20,238 bases of DNA. Source: Ophiothrix spiculata (taxonomy: Eukaryota; Echinodermata; Ophiuroidea; Amphilepidida; Ophiotrichidae). Position numbers and translations under genes: made by a program. Numbering within the stretch: position 1 is the first letter of the stretch; each line of letters starts with the position of its first letter. Shown in pieces: positions 1-9,671 of this stretch. The notes beneath the pieces are model-generated. The model saw only the letters and a program-made list of their open reading frames with translations. It was not told the origin of the DNA and did no database searches. The stretch lies in assembly GCA_000969725.1 (NCBI GenBank), contig JXSR01S045891.1; one strand, written 5' to 3'.

Positions 1-621
1 CCTTCAGCAGATGATGTTTATCTCCACTCCTGGCCATGGTAATACTTATTGGATTGAAAGGATTAATCTTGTGAGATAAACCTCCAGGTGCAGACTCATT
101 TTGAACTAAGATTGTTAACATTAATTACTCGATAAAAGAAAATGACAAATGAAGTAAAATTGCCTTCTTTGTTACACTTTGGTTTCTGATTTGCAAATGT
201 GTTCTCCATTTACTCAGTCATCTATCTCTTATCGCATGTATTGTCCAGACTCACACCATAGTCATTTTGATCTAAGACTGTTTACATTAAGTGATGCTTA
301 CAACAAAATCCATGCTAAGTAAAGGACTTTAAGAGTAGACCATCTTGACAAAAACTGTTTGCTTAATCAGTACAGATTACATTTCATTTTTGCTAATTCA
401 AAATGAGCATTAGGCTTTGTTAACTCTTGATGACATCCATCTCTTATAATGCATTGCTATGGAATCTAAATTTTGATAAAATGTCTCCTTGGACTGTCAA
501 ATCTCATTAACCAACCTGTACAAACTATTAATTGTTTCATTTAATTGCTATCTTCAGTAGATAGTGTTTAGATCCACCACTGACCATGCTTGTTTTAAAA
601 CCACATGCAAATGTCATAAAT
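1..621. repeat. faint, highly diverged repeats
   Basis: This stretch has no gene. Short phrases recur in diverged form. A CATTTTGAACTAAGATTG-like phrase at 97-124 recurs at 263-290 with a few changes. CAGACTCA occurs at 91-98 and 246-253. A CTTCAGCAGATGATGTTT-like phrase at the very start recurs near 552 and, more weakly, near 1848. This suggests an old, decayed repeat related to the array at 1750-3600. The period cannot be fixed from so few matches, and no terminal repeats or coding potential are visible. Confidence 0.35.
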
Positions 622-821
622 ATAGCAAAATATTGAATCTTGCGTAGATACTATTTTTGCAACTAATTTGTTTTTCTTCATCACTGATAATTCTTTGTAA
701 CATAACGTCATGTTAACCCTAACAACACCAAACCTCACAAAATCCCATTCCATAAAATCAGGAAAATTCCACAAAGTCCAAATACGTCATAGATCGGAGT
801 TAGCTATGATAACGAAATCGC

Positions 822-910
822 TGCCATAGCAGCGCCTGCTCAGTGGCTTTACGTAGTTGGCATGTACCAGGGTGTGGGAGGTCCCGGGTTCGAATCCAGG
901 GGAAACCACC
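822..910 (+). mobile_element. tRNA-derived SINE remnant (head region)
   Basis: A perfect Pol III B box, GGTTCGAATCC, lies at 887-897, and an A-box-like TGCTCAGTGG lies at 837-846 about 40 bp upstream. This is the layout of a tRNA-related promoter. The B box sits in a near-complete T arm (CCCGG, loop, CCAGG, one mispair). The block is more GC-rich than its surroundings. I do not call it a functional tRNA: no 7-bp acceptor stem or convincing anticodon arm can be drawn, and the sequence continues beyond the tRNA-like part. No A-rich tail or target duplication is clear, so the 3' part appears lost or unrecognisable. Confidence 0.6.
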
Positions 911-1746
911 CATTTTTAACATGTATATTTATGAGGAGATAGGTTTTAAATGAAGAGGTGCTCAAAAGTGGTAGGGTTAATTTATGTCTTTATATTCTTC
1001 AGACACTTTGTGGATCACTAGGTGATATAAACAAGCAAAAAAAAAATTACAATTAAAAACACGCAATGTTCCCAATGGTTATCTTCAGCCAAGAGCAAGC
1101 ATTTAGAAATCAAAAGAAAGACTACTCATCACTCAACTTTTGAAGCCACAAATCTTGCCCTTTTTCTAAATTTTCAAACCTTGCCCTTTTTCTGATTTTT
1201 GTCACTGTACCATAATCTTGACAGGGTTTGATTTGATTGATTGTAAACTCTTCCAGGAGGATACCTTGTCCTTTTTATTACATTTTTGCAGATGGTTTGA
1301 TAAGTCAAGAGGGTTCCTAACTTAATATACTGATAGATTGTTTACAAAATCTGCTGGGAAACCTATCAAAACGTGTGATGTGATTATGGATTCACCGTGA
1401 GCAAAACACCTTCATATCTGTCATCAGAACACCTGGATTCATCGTATGACAACTTGAGACAAACAAGTATTTAAACCCACAGATACCTTTATAGCATTGC
1501 TGTCAGGCTTAGACATGTTCTACAAGAGATGTGAGCAAAATTACTGTGAAAAATAGTATGTACATATACCTCAGTACGTTAAAAATTCAGGAGCACAAAA
1601 ATGAAAATGTACAAATTAATTCCAAATTAGCCATGCGCAAATATTACTGTGCGCGAAAATGTTCACGATTACAGTATCACTTTGTGAAAGAAGTGAAATT
1701 TGATCATTCAAAAGGACAATTGACAATTTGACATTTAAATGATACT
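911..1746. other. AT-rich sequence with no recognisable feature
   Basis: I see nothing supportable here. A 66-codon reading frame at 1531-1731 is low-complexity AT-rich sequence with no domain. A short direct repeat built on CTTGCCCTTTTTCT occurs at about 1154 and 1183. There are no terminal inverted repeats, RNA gene signatures or splice-flanked coding stretches. Confidence 0.4.
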
Positions 1747-1938
1747 TTCAGCACAGAAAAGGTTAAATATTGATCTAGTACCTAGCAACCCAAGAACTTC
1801 ATCTGGGTGCAAAATTAATAATATTTTTGTTGTCACTATAGGTTTATTGCAGCAGACGATGTTTCCTAGATTAACTTAATAAAGCTCTGCTACAACTTGA
1901 TTGTAACAGATAACATTAATATAGACTTCATCCACTAA

Positions 1939-2122
1939 GGGCGCACCATTAGATTTCCAGGGGGGAGCAGAAAGTTGGGTTCAGGGTTGATTTTTTTTTC
2001 GCGCCCCATTCGGGAACAATCTTTTTTCACTGGAAATTACTGTTTTTCTGCCTATTCCATGTTAAGAAGTAATTTTTTTTTCAAAAAACTCCCCCCCCCC
2101 CTGGAAATCTAATGGTGCGCCC
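1939..2122. mobile_element. 184-bp MITE, TIR GGGCGCACCATTAGATTTCC, CTAA duplication
   Basis: Terminal inverted repeats of 27 bp are identical: 1939-1965 and the reverse complement at 2096-2122, beginning GGGCGCACCATTAGATTTCC and ending in a G run. The element is flanked by CTAA at 1935-1938 and 2123-2126, a 4-bp target-site duplication. The interior is only about 130 bp and holds homopolymer runs of T and C, so it cannot encode a transposase. It is a non-autonomous DNA transposon. The superfamily is not certain. A 4-bp duplication fits several superfamilies (for example Chapaev-like or Sola-like), and I cannot decide between them from this copy. Confidence 0.85.
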
Positions 2123-2868
2123 CTAAACAGGTTTTACAAAGTGGCATGATTTAATATAGTGGCGTTGAAGTCAAGAAAAGGTTAATGCAACCCCAGTTTC
2201 TCATCTGGGTGTAAAATTAATCTTTGGGCGCATGCTATAGAATATTACGTCAGAAGGGTGTTATCTAGATTTAGCTAATATAGCTGCTCTAATGAATTGG
2301 TTTTGCTTCTTTGGGGTACTCCAATTTTGGTTTGGGTAAAAGTGTACTGCTTGGAAATCTTAAGAGCTGCTTATAAAATTACCAGTTTTCAAGAAAATAG
2401 GACCAATTTTTGAAATAATGATTCTCAAAATATTTGAAAAGTAGACACATTAAAATACCATATTTTGCAAAGAAAAGGGACCTATTGATATAGCATTACC
2501 AGTCAGGTTGATTTGCTACCCATTTTCGCCCGAGTCGTCTCAGATTTTTGCAGCACATCCCTGTAATCTCTTTAGTACTAAATCCCTTTCCCCTGCATAA
2601 AACATGATGAAATTGTACATTTGAACATCAATTCAGTTCAAAGATACTGTAAAAAGACAGGAGAAATGAAACGTTGTTCATGTCACTTTTCATTTCTTTT
2701 AGTTTTTATTTTTCACAGTATTACTGAAGTGAAATAAAGATAGTTTGAAAAGAAATATTTAGAGAAAAATGTGAACCACATATCTTCGTTTAAGTTACTA
2801 TCTAAGTGTAAAATTAATCTGTTATGCTTTTCATGATTTGATACTGGACTTGTTGGTTTGATCAGTTA

Positions 2869-2964
2869 ATTCTCAAAACTATATACCATTGTTGACCTTG
2901 GTGCGAGTCCAGCCAGGACCACAGAATTGAGTGTGTGGTAAGAATTTGTACAGTTTTTGAGAAT
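2869..2964. repeat. short inverted repeat enclosing a B-box-like motif
   Basis: ATTCTCAAAACT at 2869-2880 is matched by the reverse complement of 2952-2964 with one extra A. Inside lies GGTGCGAGTCC (2900-2910), one base from the Pol III B-box consensus, in a locally GC-rich patch. No A box, acceptor stem or cloverleaf is convincing. It may be a decayed tRNA-derived fragment or chance. Confidence 0.25.
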
Positions 2965-3110
2965 CTTTATTGCAGAAATCAACACTTGCCCTTAATATGT
3001 TGATTTTATTTGAAATACCAAATCTAATATAGCTTGTCCTTAAAGCTCAAAAAAGCTCAAAGTAACATTCTTTATACATTTAGGCATCTAGTACTTTATA
3101 TAAGAAACTA

Positions 3111-3435
3111 TGGGTCAATTCATAGTCATAGCCCTCGAACAAAATGTTTTCCCTATCAAACATTTTGTCATGACGTCAAACTATGGGCGGCCATGTGTTA
3201 TTGGTTTTTAGACACCATTCATGATTCCACACACTATTTTGGGTTACATATCAATTTTGGGTAAGACACCATTATGGGTTTTACACACCCTTTTTAGTAT
3301 TTCAGACACCCTTTTTACTTGCAACAGACACCCATATCAAATTTTTAGACACCTTTCTCTTCTCTACACCTTTTTGACGTCACAAAATGTTTGATAGCGA
3401 AAATTTCGTTTGACGGCCGACAATGAATTTGCCCT
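3111..3435. mobile_element. MITE of about 325 bp with long inverted repeats and internal GACACCC repeats
   Basis: The left end (3112-3182, starting GGGTCAATTCATAGTC) is the imperfect reverse complement of the right end (about 3373-3434, ending GACAATGAATTTGCCC). Both arms share the blocks CTATCAAACATTTTGT and GACGTCA. TA dinucleotides flank the element at 3109-3110 and 3436-3437, which suits a Tc1/mariner-type TA target, although terminal base 1 is mismatched. The interior is not palindromic. It carries seven or so variants of (A)GACACC(C) followed by T-rich runs, roughly every 20-40 bp. It cannot encode a protein. The 76-codon frame across it is an artefact. Confidence 0.75.
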
Positions 3436-5887
3436 TAGAAACACCCAAAGGCAGCCATTATTCTGTCCATAATCCCATAAATGTATTCAGCAATACCACA
3501 GCAAAGTAAATGTCACAAGTTGAACTGTCATCTGGGTATCAAGATGGGCTTCTTCCTGTCACATCTGTGAGACTTTATTAAAAAATTATCACTTAGTTTA
3601 ACCATCCACACTTATAGGGACTCAGTTCATGTTGAAATATGATCTATGTCATACACAGACATGTTCTTTTTTGTTTGTTGGTTTGTTTGGCCGCTTAAGC
3701 TTAGCTCCCCTTAATCAACCCGTTTCATAATACAAATACCCAATAAAATTAATGCATATTTTAAAGGTGTAGAGTCCAATTTAACATGTGTATAATTAAC
3801 CTTCAACTGATTGACCTTGACCATTGAAGTGGATTTTGTGAAGTTTTTACCCTCTTCTTGCTTCTTGTCTATTCTTCAAAGGCAAATGAAAGTATGTAAC
3901 CCTGGGGATGAGGCTACTATGTAAAAACATAATGAAAAATAGGTATACAATTAACTTGCACTTTTTACTATATCTCAAAACCTTTTTCAAATATGATCGG
4001 ATCCTAAACCTTTTAATAAGAGGGGTATTTCTTCTGGTCAAAATGCACACAATTTCAGATTGGGTTCTTAAAACCAGTTTCAAGGCCCTATAAACTCTAC
4101 AGTCTTACCAGTGTCAAAACAACACTGCGGAACCCTCCAGACTTCAAAGATACAGGATTGTGAATAACATAAACATATAAACTGTATTAATACAATAGCA
4201 AATCAAAATTTAAAATAAATTGGCCCCTTATATATCAGTCTCTAAAAGAATAATCAGCTGCAATCTCAATAAAATCAAAAATTCAGCACAGCAATGTTTT
4301 CATTTTTAATCAGATTTTTGAATCATAAGTCAATGACACAATATTACATCTAAAAGTTAATATGATTATCCAGCACTTTCCTTCGCTATATTGCTTGTTA
4401 TTTGAATTAGAAATTAATTATTTATAGAATATTCAATCAGGTGGAGATACAAAGAAAATCATCTGTGAGAAAATCAAATTAGACCATCAATCACTTTTCT
4501 AAAATAAAATGGTAGAACTGAATAGATTATCTACTGAAGATAATTTGCCAAAATTTAAGAAAAATAATGAAAATGATGCATGTATCTAAATTGGATTATA
4601 AATCGGATTAGATTTTTACCCCTATATTGGAAGTATGAAATGATAACAAATTTTGCAAACATTGAGGGTTTTTAATGTGATACTTTAAGGGTAACATCAA
4701 ACAATGGAAGCAAAGCTTCAGGAAGAGAAAGAAAATTAAATTTTAAAAACCTCAAAGGTGAAAAAAGCACAACAATATTTCAAGTTTTACGGCTTCTCCC
4801 AAGGTATTTTATGTAAAAATCAGAAGAATATTTGGCCAAATGTAGATGTACGTAACAAAATTTTTGAAAATACAAAGCAGAAGCAAAGCTTTGACCTTCT
4901 TAAAATTGGATCTTGTGCCAAATTTAGGATAATAAATTGACCCGTGTACAATATTTAGTCAAAAATTGCAACTACATATTCAGTTTCTTGAGAAAAGACC
5001 CATATAGAGAGGCACATCCCAGTAAATAAAAGTGTAACCCCTTCCGGTAACAAGTGGATTTAGAAAATGATACACAACTTCACAACTGCTTGAATTGATC
5101 TTTTTACAGTACGTTTGATAGCTAAATAGGGCTACATTTAAAAACACATGTGGTAAATTTGGGTGTGCACTTGCATTATGAGGCAAACATCCAAAATTTA
5201 GATTTTTGGTTCAAAAAGATTGATATTTAAGAAGATGTTAATTTTTAGGTTCAACAAGGTTTTAAAGTACCCCCAAACTCATAAAAACCCACAGATAGCT
5301 ATTTGCAAGCAGAAATAGGTGCGGTATCAATGCCGATTAAAAATTTGCACTAAGTTGGTACATCAGATTTTGCTATCATTAAAATTCAAGTATGTTTGAA
5401 GTGCAAGTATTCAAACTGATCCATTGTATACATCATTGACATTTATAAAAATATCTTCAAAATTATCAATTTGTTTGCCAGTGTCAAGCTGTTTGCTTCA
5501 TATGGCTAATTTTTAATGAAATTTATGATAAACAAATGACCAAGGCCGCGTCCGACCAGCCGCTGAACATAAATATAGCAAAGGAAATGATCTAATGAAT
5601 CAATATCTTCTTCTCATGCTCAGCTTTACAGATCTATATTGAAGTCTGGACATGAAGCCTTAGTTAAGGATTTTGTGAATTCTAGTTTGTTTAGAAAATA
5701 TAACGTAGTACATTTATTATAGTGCAGGCAGGAACATTTGTAGAGAATCATGTAGGCCCCACATAAATCTTCCAAATTTCAACATTTCAAAGGATTCATT
5801 CCTTTTAAAAAAACTAATAGCAAAATTGATAACAAAAATTCTTTCAAGTGCTGCATGAAGATGCTGTGCCCAACTGAGGTGCTTTTT
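3436..5887. other. long AT-rich stretch without recognisable genes or elements
   Basis: I found no coding region, RNA gene or bounded mobile element. The short reading frames here (68-78 codons, both strands) overlap one another on opposite strands at 3847-4093 and have no domain signature. The most unusual local patch is a GC-rich run (GGCCGCGTCCGACCAGCCGC) at about 5545-5564 inside AT-rich surroundings, with no matching partner in the window. Confidence 0.4.
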
Positions 5888-6270
5888 GTCATTGGCGGCG
5901 GAAGTTTAACATTTTTGAGGGGGACAGCTAATTTGTTTGAGCCAAAACAGTCGGAGGTCGAATTAAGTAATTTTTGTAATGCGTATGTAGCGCACGGAAA
6001 AAAATCTGTCAAATCGGCTAACTTTTCAGCTAAAAATCTTGAAATTTGGCAAACTTTGACTGACATGACATAATTTCTGAAAATTCACGCGAAGCACACA
6101 AATTTTTTTATTATTCACATTTAAATTAACAAAAACAACATTTAAATTAACAACAACAAAGGAAATTCAATTTCTTTTCTGCCTTCATTTTCTTTTTGAA
6201 GGGGACCGTCCCCTTCCACCTGAAATTTAGGAGGTGACATTTCCCCCACGCCCCCACAATTTAATTTGTC
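5888..6270 (+). mobile_element. decayed DNA-transposon fragment of GGCGGCGGAAG type
   Basis: It begins with ATTGGCGGCGGAAGTTTAAC followed by a G-run (GAGGGGGAC), and near 6210-6260 it shows the C-rich counterpart (GGGGACCGTCCCC, then CCCCCACGCCCCCAC). I recall this start-and-C-run pattern from repeats common in marine invertebrates, but this is memory and not a search. The expected inverted GGCGGCGG end on the right is not visible, so the copy is truncated or diverged. Between the ends lies a 21-bp tandem repeat (6117-6158). The 95- and 72-codon frames on opposite strands here are overlapping artefacts. Confidence 0.45.
6117..6158. repeat. 21-bp tandem repeat, two units
   Basis: ACATTTAAATTAACAAAAAC and ACATTTAAATTAACAACAAC follow each other with a 21-bp period (units 6117-6137 and 6138-6158), differing by a single base over the shared 20. 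It is a short local duplication inside a decayed element. Confidence 0.8.
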
Positions 6271-6405
6271 TTTTTATATCCTCATTTGTTTGTTTTTTTC
6301 CTTTTTCCTTTCTTTTTTGAAACGGGAAGGTCTCCACTGACCCCACTTGTTTTCTTTAAAATATTGTGTTCCCCCTCAATTTTTGAGAAAATCACAATTC
6401 CTTTT

Positions 6406-6658
6406 TGTGATGGCTCATCCCGAAAGGGGGAACTTTGAAAATGATATCAATCTTGATTTTTTCATTTCATCTGTTGCAGCATTTTTGAAGCTTTAAAATG
6501 ACACCTTACTTGTTGAAATTGATCAAGGCGATCAAATTTTACAACAGAAAGTCTGCTGGAAATTCGTATTATTTTCTATATTTTTTGCTACCTATTTTCA
6601 CCTGTATCTTGAAAAGTTTTCTGTCACAAAGTCCCCCTTTTCGGGGTGAGTCATCACA
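6406..6658. mobile_element. 253-bp MITE, TIR TGTGATGRCTCAYCCCGAAA
   Basis: The left end TGTGATGGCTCATCCCGAAA (from 6406) pairs with the reverse complement of the right end, TGTGATGACTCACCCCGAAA (ending at 6658). Similarity continues through a G-run and AACTTTG for about 32-35 bp in each arm. The interior is AT-rich and non-coding. The flanks are T-rich on both sides (a possible TTT duplication), so the target duplication cannot be defined exactly. It is a non-autonomous DNA transposon of unassigned superfamily. Confidence 0.75.
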
Positions 6659-7203
6659 TTTATAAAATAACCACACTACATTGTATCATTTCAATGACTG
6701 CAAAATGTCGATACCCTAATAGCGTGTGCATACTGCACTATGCCATAAATTAATAACTACTGTATCTGCCTGGTACCTCTTCTGATTTATTCACAGACAG
6801 AAAATGGCACCACACTCAACGCAAAATTGAATAACTTTATAGACTTGAGTGGAAACGTAATAGCTGCACGCACTAGTTGAATACAACAAATTTCAACACA
6901 AATCCACAGGGCTACACATGATATTTATCAAAATTTTATATGTTTAAATGCATGCTGAAACTGATTGTGACATTTTCATGTTCTAGAATTTCTGCCGGAC
7001 GTGGTTTGTGTCTTGTCGTACATTGCTCTAGAATTTTTATGCAACAAAATTATTGTAGATAACAAGAACTAACGGCCACTGGACATTTCAACTGTGTGTT
7101 TTATTCAATGGCAGTTTTTCTCTGTAGAACATTGATGTAGTGTTATCATGGTTATGTTTCTTATTTCAGTTGTGTCCATGCATTCAGATTTAAGTTAGGC
7201 CTT
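6659..7203. other. AT-rich sequence without recognisable feature
   Basis: No gene, RNA or bounded repeat is visible in this stretch of about 550 bases. There is no reading frame of note, and I saw no inverted or direct repeats above background. Confidence 0.4.
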
Positions 7204-7463
7204 ACGTCCAAAGCTATTCGCTCCCCCAAGAGACATTTGCTTGCGATATTCGCTTGGACTTATTCACTCAAATTAACAGTGAATGACAATTACAATGTTT
7301 GAATATTGGTTAAATCAATGCAAACATTGACTTACACTTATGCTAACACGTTTTAACAAATATTCAAGCATTTTAAGCAATATTTTCACACCTTTTTTAG
7401 AGAAAACGTCACAGAGAATGTCGCGAGTGAATATCTCTCAGGCGAGCGAATGTCTTTAGACGC
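7204..7463. mobile_element. degenerate inverted-repeat element rich in TTCGCTC
   Basis: The left arm 7204-7256 aligns with the reverse complement of 7412-7463 over about 52 bp at roughly three-quarters identity. Shared blocks are CGTC.AAAG and ATTCGCTC. ATTCGCT/ATTCACT-type phrases recur inside each arm. CCTTAC occurs just outside both arms (7200-7205 and 7469-7474) but not in the right register for a clean target duplication. It is probably an old MITE. CpG-containing repeats in otherwise AT-rich DNA set it apart from its surroundings. Confidence 0.5.
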
Positions 7464-7674
7464 CAAACCTTACTTCGTACTGGGACCAAACGTGGTTAGT
7501 ATTTCTAATGAGACAAAAAGAGGCAGTGTGAATTTATGCAAAATAGGGACAGTCAATTGTGAAAATAAGTGTGATTTTGTTGTTGAATTAGCCAGGCCCA
7601 ATCTAAAAATCCAAACATAAAAACTACAGTCGGTTGTGTTGCATACAAAATCTGCATTTATGGGGCTTCCAATA

Positions 7675-7883
7675 CTGTTAACGGGAATATTTTTGCGAGC
7701 AGAATTTTTCGCGAAACCAGACAATCACGTCCTTTTTGCGCGTGTTAAATCAGCGTTTTAATGCTTCATTACATAGACCTGCACATAAAATAAATGTATT
7801 CACTAGGTGTTATATTCGCAGTTAGATGCCGATTCACAAAATTCGCAAAAATTAAACCCTCGCGAAAATAACCCTGTTTACAG
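7675..7883. mobile_element. 209-bp TA-flanked MITE, CTGTTAAC/CTGTAAAC ends
   Basis: The element starts CTGTTAACGGG (7675) and ends CCCTGTTTACAG (7883), flanked by TA at 7673-7674 and 7884-7885. Subterminal regions carry related blocks in inverted orientation: TTTTTGCGAG and TTTTTCGCGAAA on the left, CTCGCGAAAATAACC and ATTCGCAAAAATT on the right. TA targets and CTGT-like ends fit Tc1/mariner-type MITEs (family knowledge). It is diverged: the two arms differ by small gaps. An 84-codon reverse frame at 7470-7724 overlaps its left end and is not a gene. Confidence 0.65.
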
Positions 7884-7885
7884 TA

Positions 7886-8130
7886 TTCTTGTGTGAAAGC
7901 AGGGTTTGTTCAGGTAATTGTAAGGCAAAATGACAGAATTTACACCTGAAACCAAAGGGACCTATCACCTCACTGTTACGCATCCAAACAGGGTGAATTC
8001 AAACAGGGTTGAGAACCTTTCTGGAATAACATTACCCAGAGAATAGAAATAACACATGTTGGTGTCAAAATTAACACTATGAGTGCATAGGATAGCAAAG
8101 CCTGTGAACTTCAACACCAGCAGTAATTTT
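7886..8130. other. short stretch with no clear feature
   Basis: AAACAGGGT occurs twice close together (7986-7994 and 8001-8009), and a related GCAGGGTTTGTTCAGG lies near 7900. Nothing else is supportable. Confidence 0.3.
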
Positions 8131-8320
8131 GAATAGTGCCAGGGACACCAGGGATAAGGGAGGGGGTAAGGGTACTCAAATTTGGTTTTTTTATGGGTAT
8201 GCCACTTGAAACTTGAAACAACTATCCCTTAAATGGTTATTTTTGATGAAAAAGGTTCTTTTCCAAATTTTTGGGTGTTTGGTGTTTGCGCACTCAAAAT
8301 GTTGGCCATTTTAGAAAAAA
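8131..8320 (+). mobile_element. possible fragment of a dispersed repeat
   Basis: The run GGGTACTCAAATTTGG (8171-8186) followed by TTTTTTATGGGTATGCCACTTGAAACTTG resembles, from memory only, a dispersed repeat in marine invertebrate genomes. The GC-skewed start (GGGATAAGGGAGGGGGTAAGG, 8151-8171) contrasts with the flanks. No terminal repeats, target duplication or coding frame define it. The 81-codon frame beginning at 8271 is low complexity. Confidence 0.25.
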
Positions 8321-9310
8321 AATAGAAAATACATTGTATATCCAAGGCAAAAAAAGAACTTTGTCTCAGGTCCGTTTGGCCCAAACCCCAAGCACAATGC
8401 ATTTTTCATTTTTTAATCGTACTGGATTTATTGCTATTTATTTATTTTTTGTACTGGATTTATTGCCATTGCATTTTAGGTCCCTATTTTTTCATACTCT
8501 TTTTTCTCTCTCTTGATATAAACAAATTTAGTAAACAGCAAAAATCACTTGAAACCCGTAAAAAAAGATATGCGGTAAAATGGGAATTTTAACCATATGC
8601 ACACAGGAACATGAGACAAAGATTTTCTTTTTTACATGACCTGATGAATATTAGTATAAAATGTGACCCTATACCCAAGGTAAAGTATGTGTTACAAAGT
8701 TGTGTCAAATCTCCAATGCCACGTATTTTATCTTATATTGTCACAAAGTTCTTTGTTTATATTATAAAAAACATTTCCAAATTTCATGAAGAATCTAATT
8801 TCAGATTATATATCAGATACACGCAAAGAAAACTTTGAATGATCATGCCCAAAATTGGGAAAAAAACCTAAAACTCAAAGACTTAAGATGACACTAAAGG
8901 AACTAAATTTTGGAGAAATATTTTCCTTCCAAATATTATTTTAGATGTTGCAAAAATATTGCAAAATCAATACCATATTGTTATGATTGTCATTTTTGAT
9001 TGTCAAAGTCAACATTGATATTGCCAGCTCAATAATATTATGATTACAGAATTCCGTTCAAATTTCAATTTATATGCTAGATAAGCTAGATGTGCCAGTA
9101 CTCCAAAGATTAAAAATCAACACTGGGTGTATGCAATAAGCATGTAAGTGACATTGTTAGAAAAATTGTGAGATATGCATGATTTAAAACTTATGTAACA
9201 TCATTAAAACATCTTAAATTTAACCAATTCTACAAGAATATTGCCAAAAACAATAACATACAAAACCGAGACTTTGACACAAAATAGCTTCCTGCTAAAC
9301 GACAAAAATT
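8321..9310. other. AT-rich unique-looking sequence
   Basis: No supportable gene or element. A near-duplicate phrase, TACTGGATTTATTGC, occurs at about 8421 and 8451 (30-bp spacing), a small local duplication. Reading frames at 8271-8516 and 8611-8838 have biased, low-complexity composition and no domain. Confidence 0.4.
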
Positions 9311-9394
9311 ATGAAAATATAATTGAAAACTATTCATCAGCACTATTCATTAGTCAAAATTTTGCAGATGAATAGTTTAAAATTATATTTTCAT
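9311..9394. repeat. 84-bp hairpin with 28-bp arms
   Basis: 9311-9338 and the reverse complement of 9367-9394 agree at 26 of 28 positions (both begin ATGAAAATATAATT and end AAACTATTCATC). The loop is 28 nt. No target duplication is obvious outside the arms, so I leave open whether this is a very small MITE, a relic, or a local inverted duplication. CTATTCAT also appears once in the loop. Confidence 0.8.
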
Positions 9395-9652
9395 GTCTTC
9401 AACCAGCACGTATAAATCTCTTCATTCGTGACAAAAATTATCACTTACAACCTTCTTACGTAAGGGCAATACATTTATTCCTGTCCTGATCTAAACACTT
9501 GACATATATTTTTTTAATTCCTCTTAATAATTACCATGCATATGATGTGCATTAATGTTGTCAGTATGACCTAAAATAAACCAAAATTAATCAAAAAGGA
9601 ATAAAAGTCAAGATCTTGAAGTCATTTCCCCCTTTCGGCACTTCATCGAGTT

Positions 9653-9671
9653 ATGTAAATCATATGCAAAT
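9653..9671 (+). promoter_or_regulatory. POU octamer pair (ATGTAAAT, ATGCAAAT)
   Basis: ATGCAAAT at 9664-9671 is the canonical octamer bound by POU-domain factors. ATGTAAAT at 9653-9660, 11 bp upstream in the same orientation (about one helical turn), differs by one base. Such motifs arise often by chance in AT-rich DNA, so function is unproven. Confidence 0.3.

Larger units (their letters stand above)
1747..3600. repeat. decayed tandem array, inferred unit about 200 bp
   Basis: The phrase CATCTGGGTGCAAAATTAAT occurs at 1800-1819. Diverged versions occur at 2202-2221 (one change), 2799-2818 (four changes) and 3529-3548 (weak). Raw spacings are 402, 597 and 730 bp. Two MITEs sit between copies (1939-2122 and 3111-3435). 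Subtracting each with one target duplication leaves about 214, 597 and 403 bp, close to one, three and two multiples of 200. I infer an old tandem array with some units decayed beyond recognition. The phrases are seen directly, and the array is an inference. Confidence 0.45.

Noticed and set aside
837..897. A functional tRNA gene
   Set aside because: The A- and B-box signals are present, but no acceptor stem or anticodon arm can be drawn, and one T-stem pair is broken.
2073..2101. T-run and C-run as a regulatory or polypurine tract
   Set aside because: They lie inside the 184-bp MITE and are best seen as homopolymer growth next to its TIR.
3758..4105. A possible MITE based on GTGTAGAGT near 3768 and ACTCTACA near 4094
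   Set aside because: Only about eight bases match, the flanking bases do not extend the arms, and no target duplication is seen.
5779..6073. Overlapping 95- and 72-codon frames on opposite strands
   Set aside because: Both lie across a decayed transposon start, overlap each other almost completely and show no domain.
7200..7474. CCTTAC on both sides of the 7204-7463 element as a 6-bp target duplication
   Set aside because: The left copy overlaps the arm and the right copy lies several bases outside the arm, so the register is wrong.
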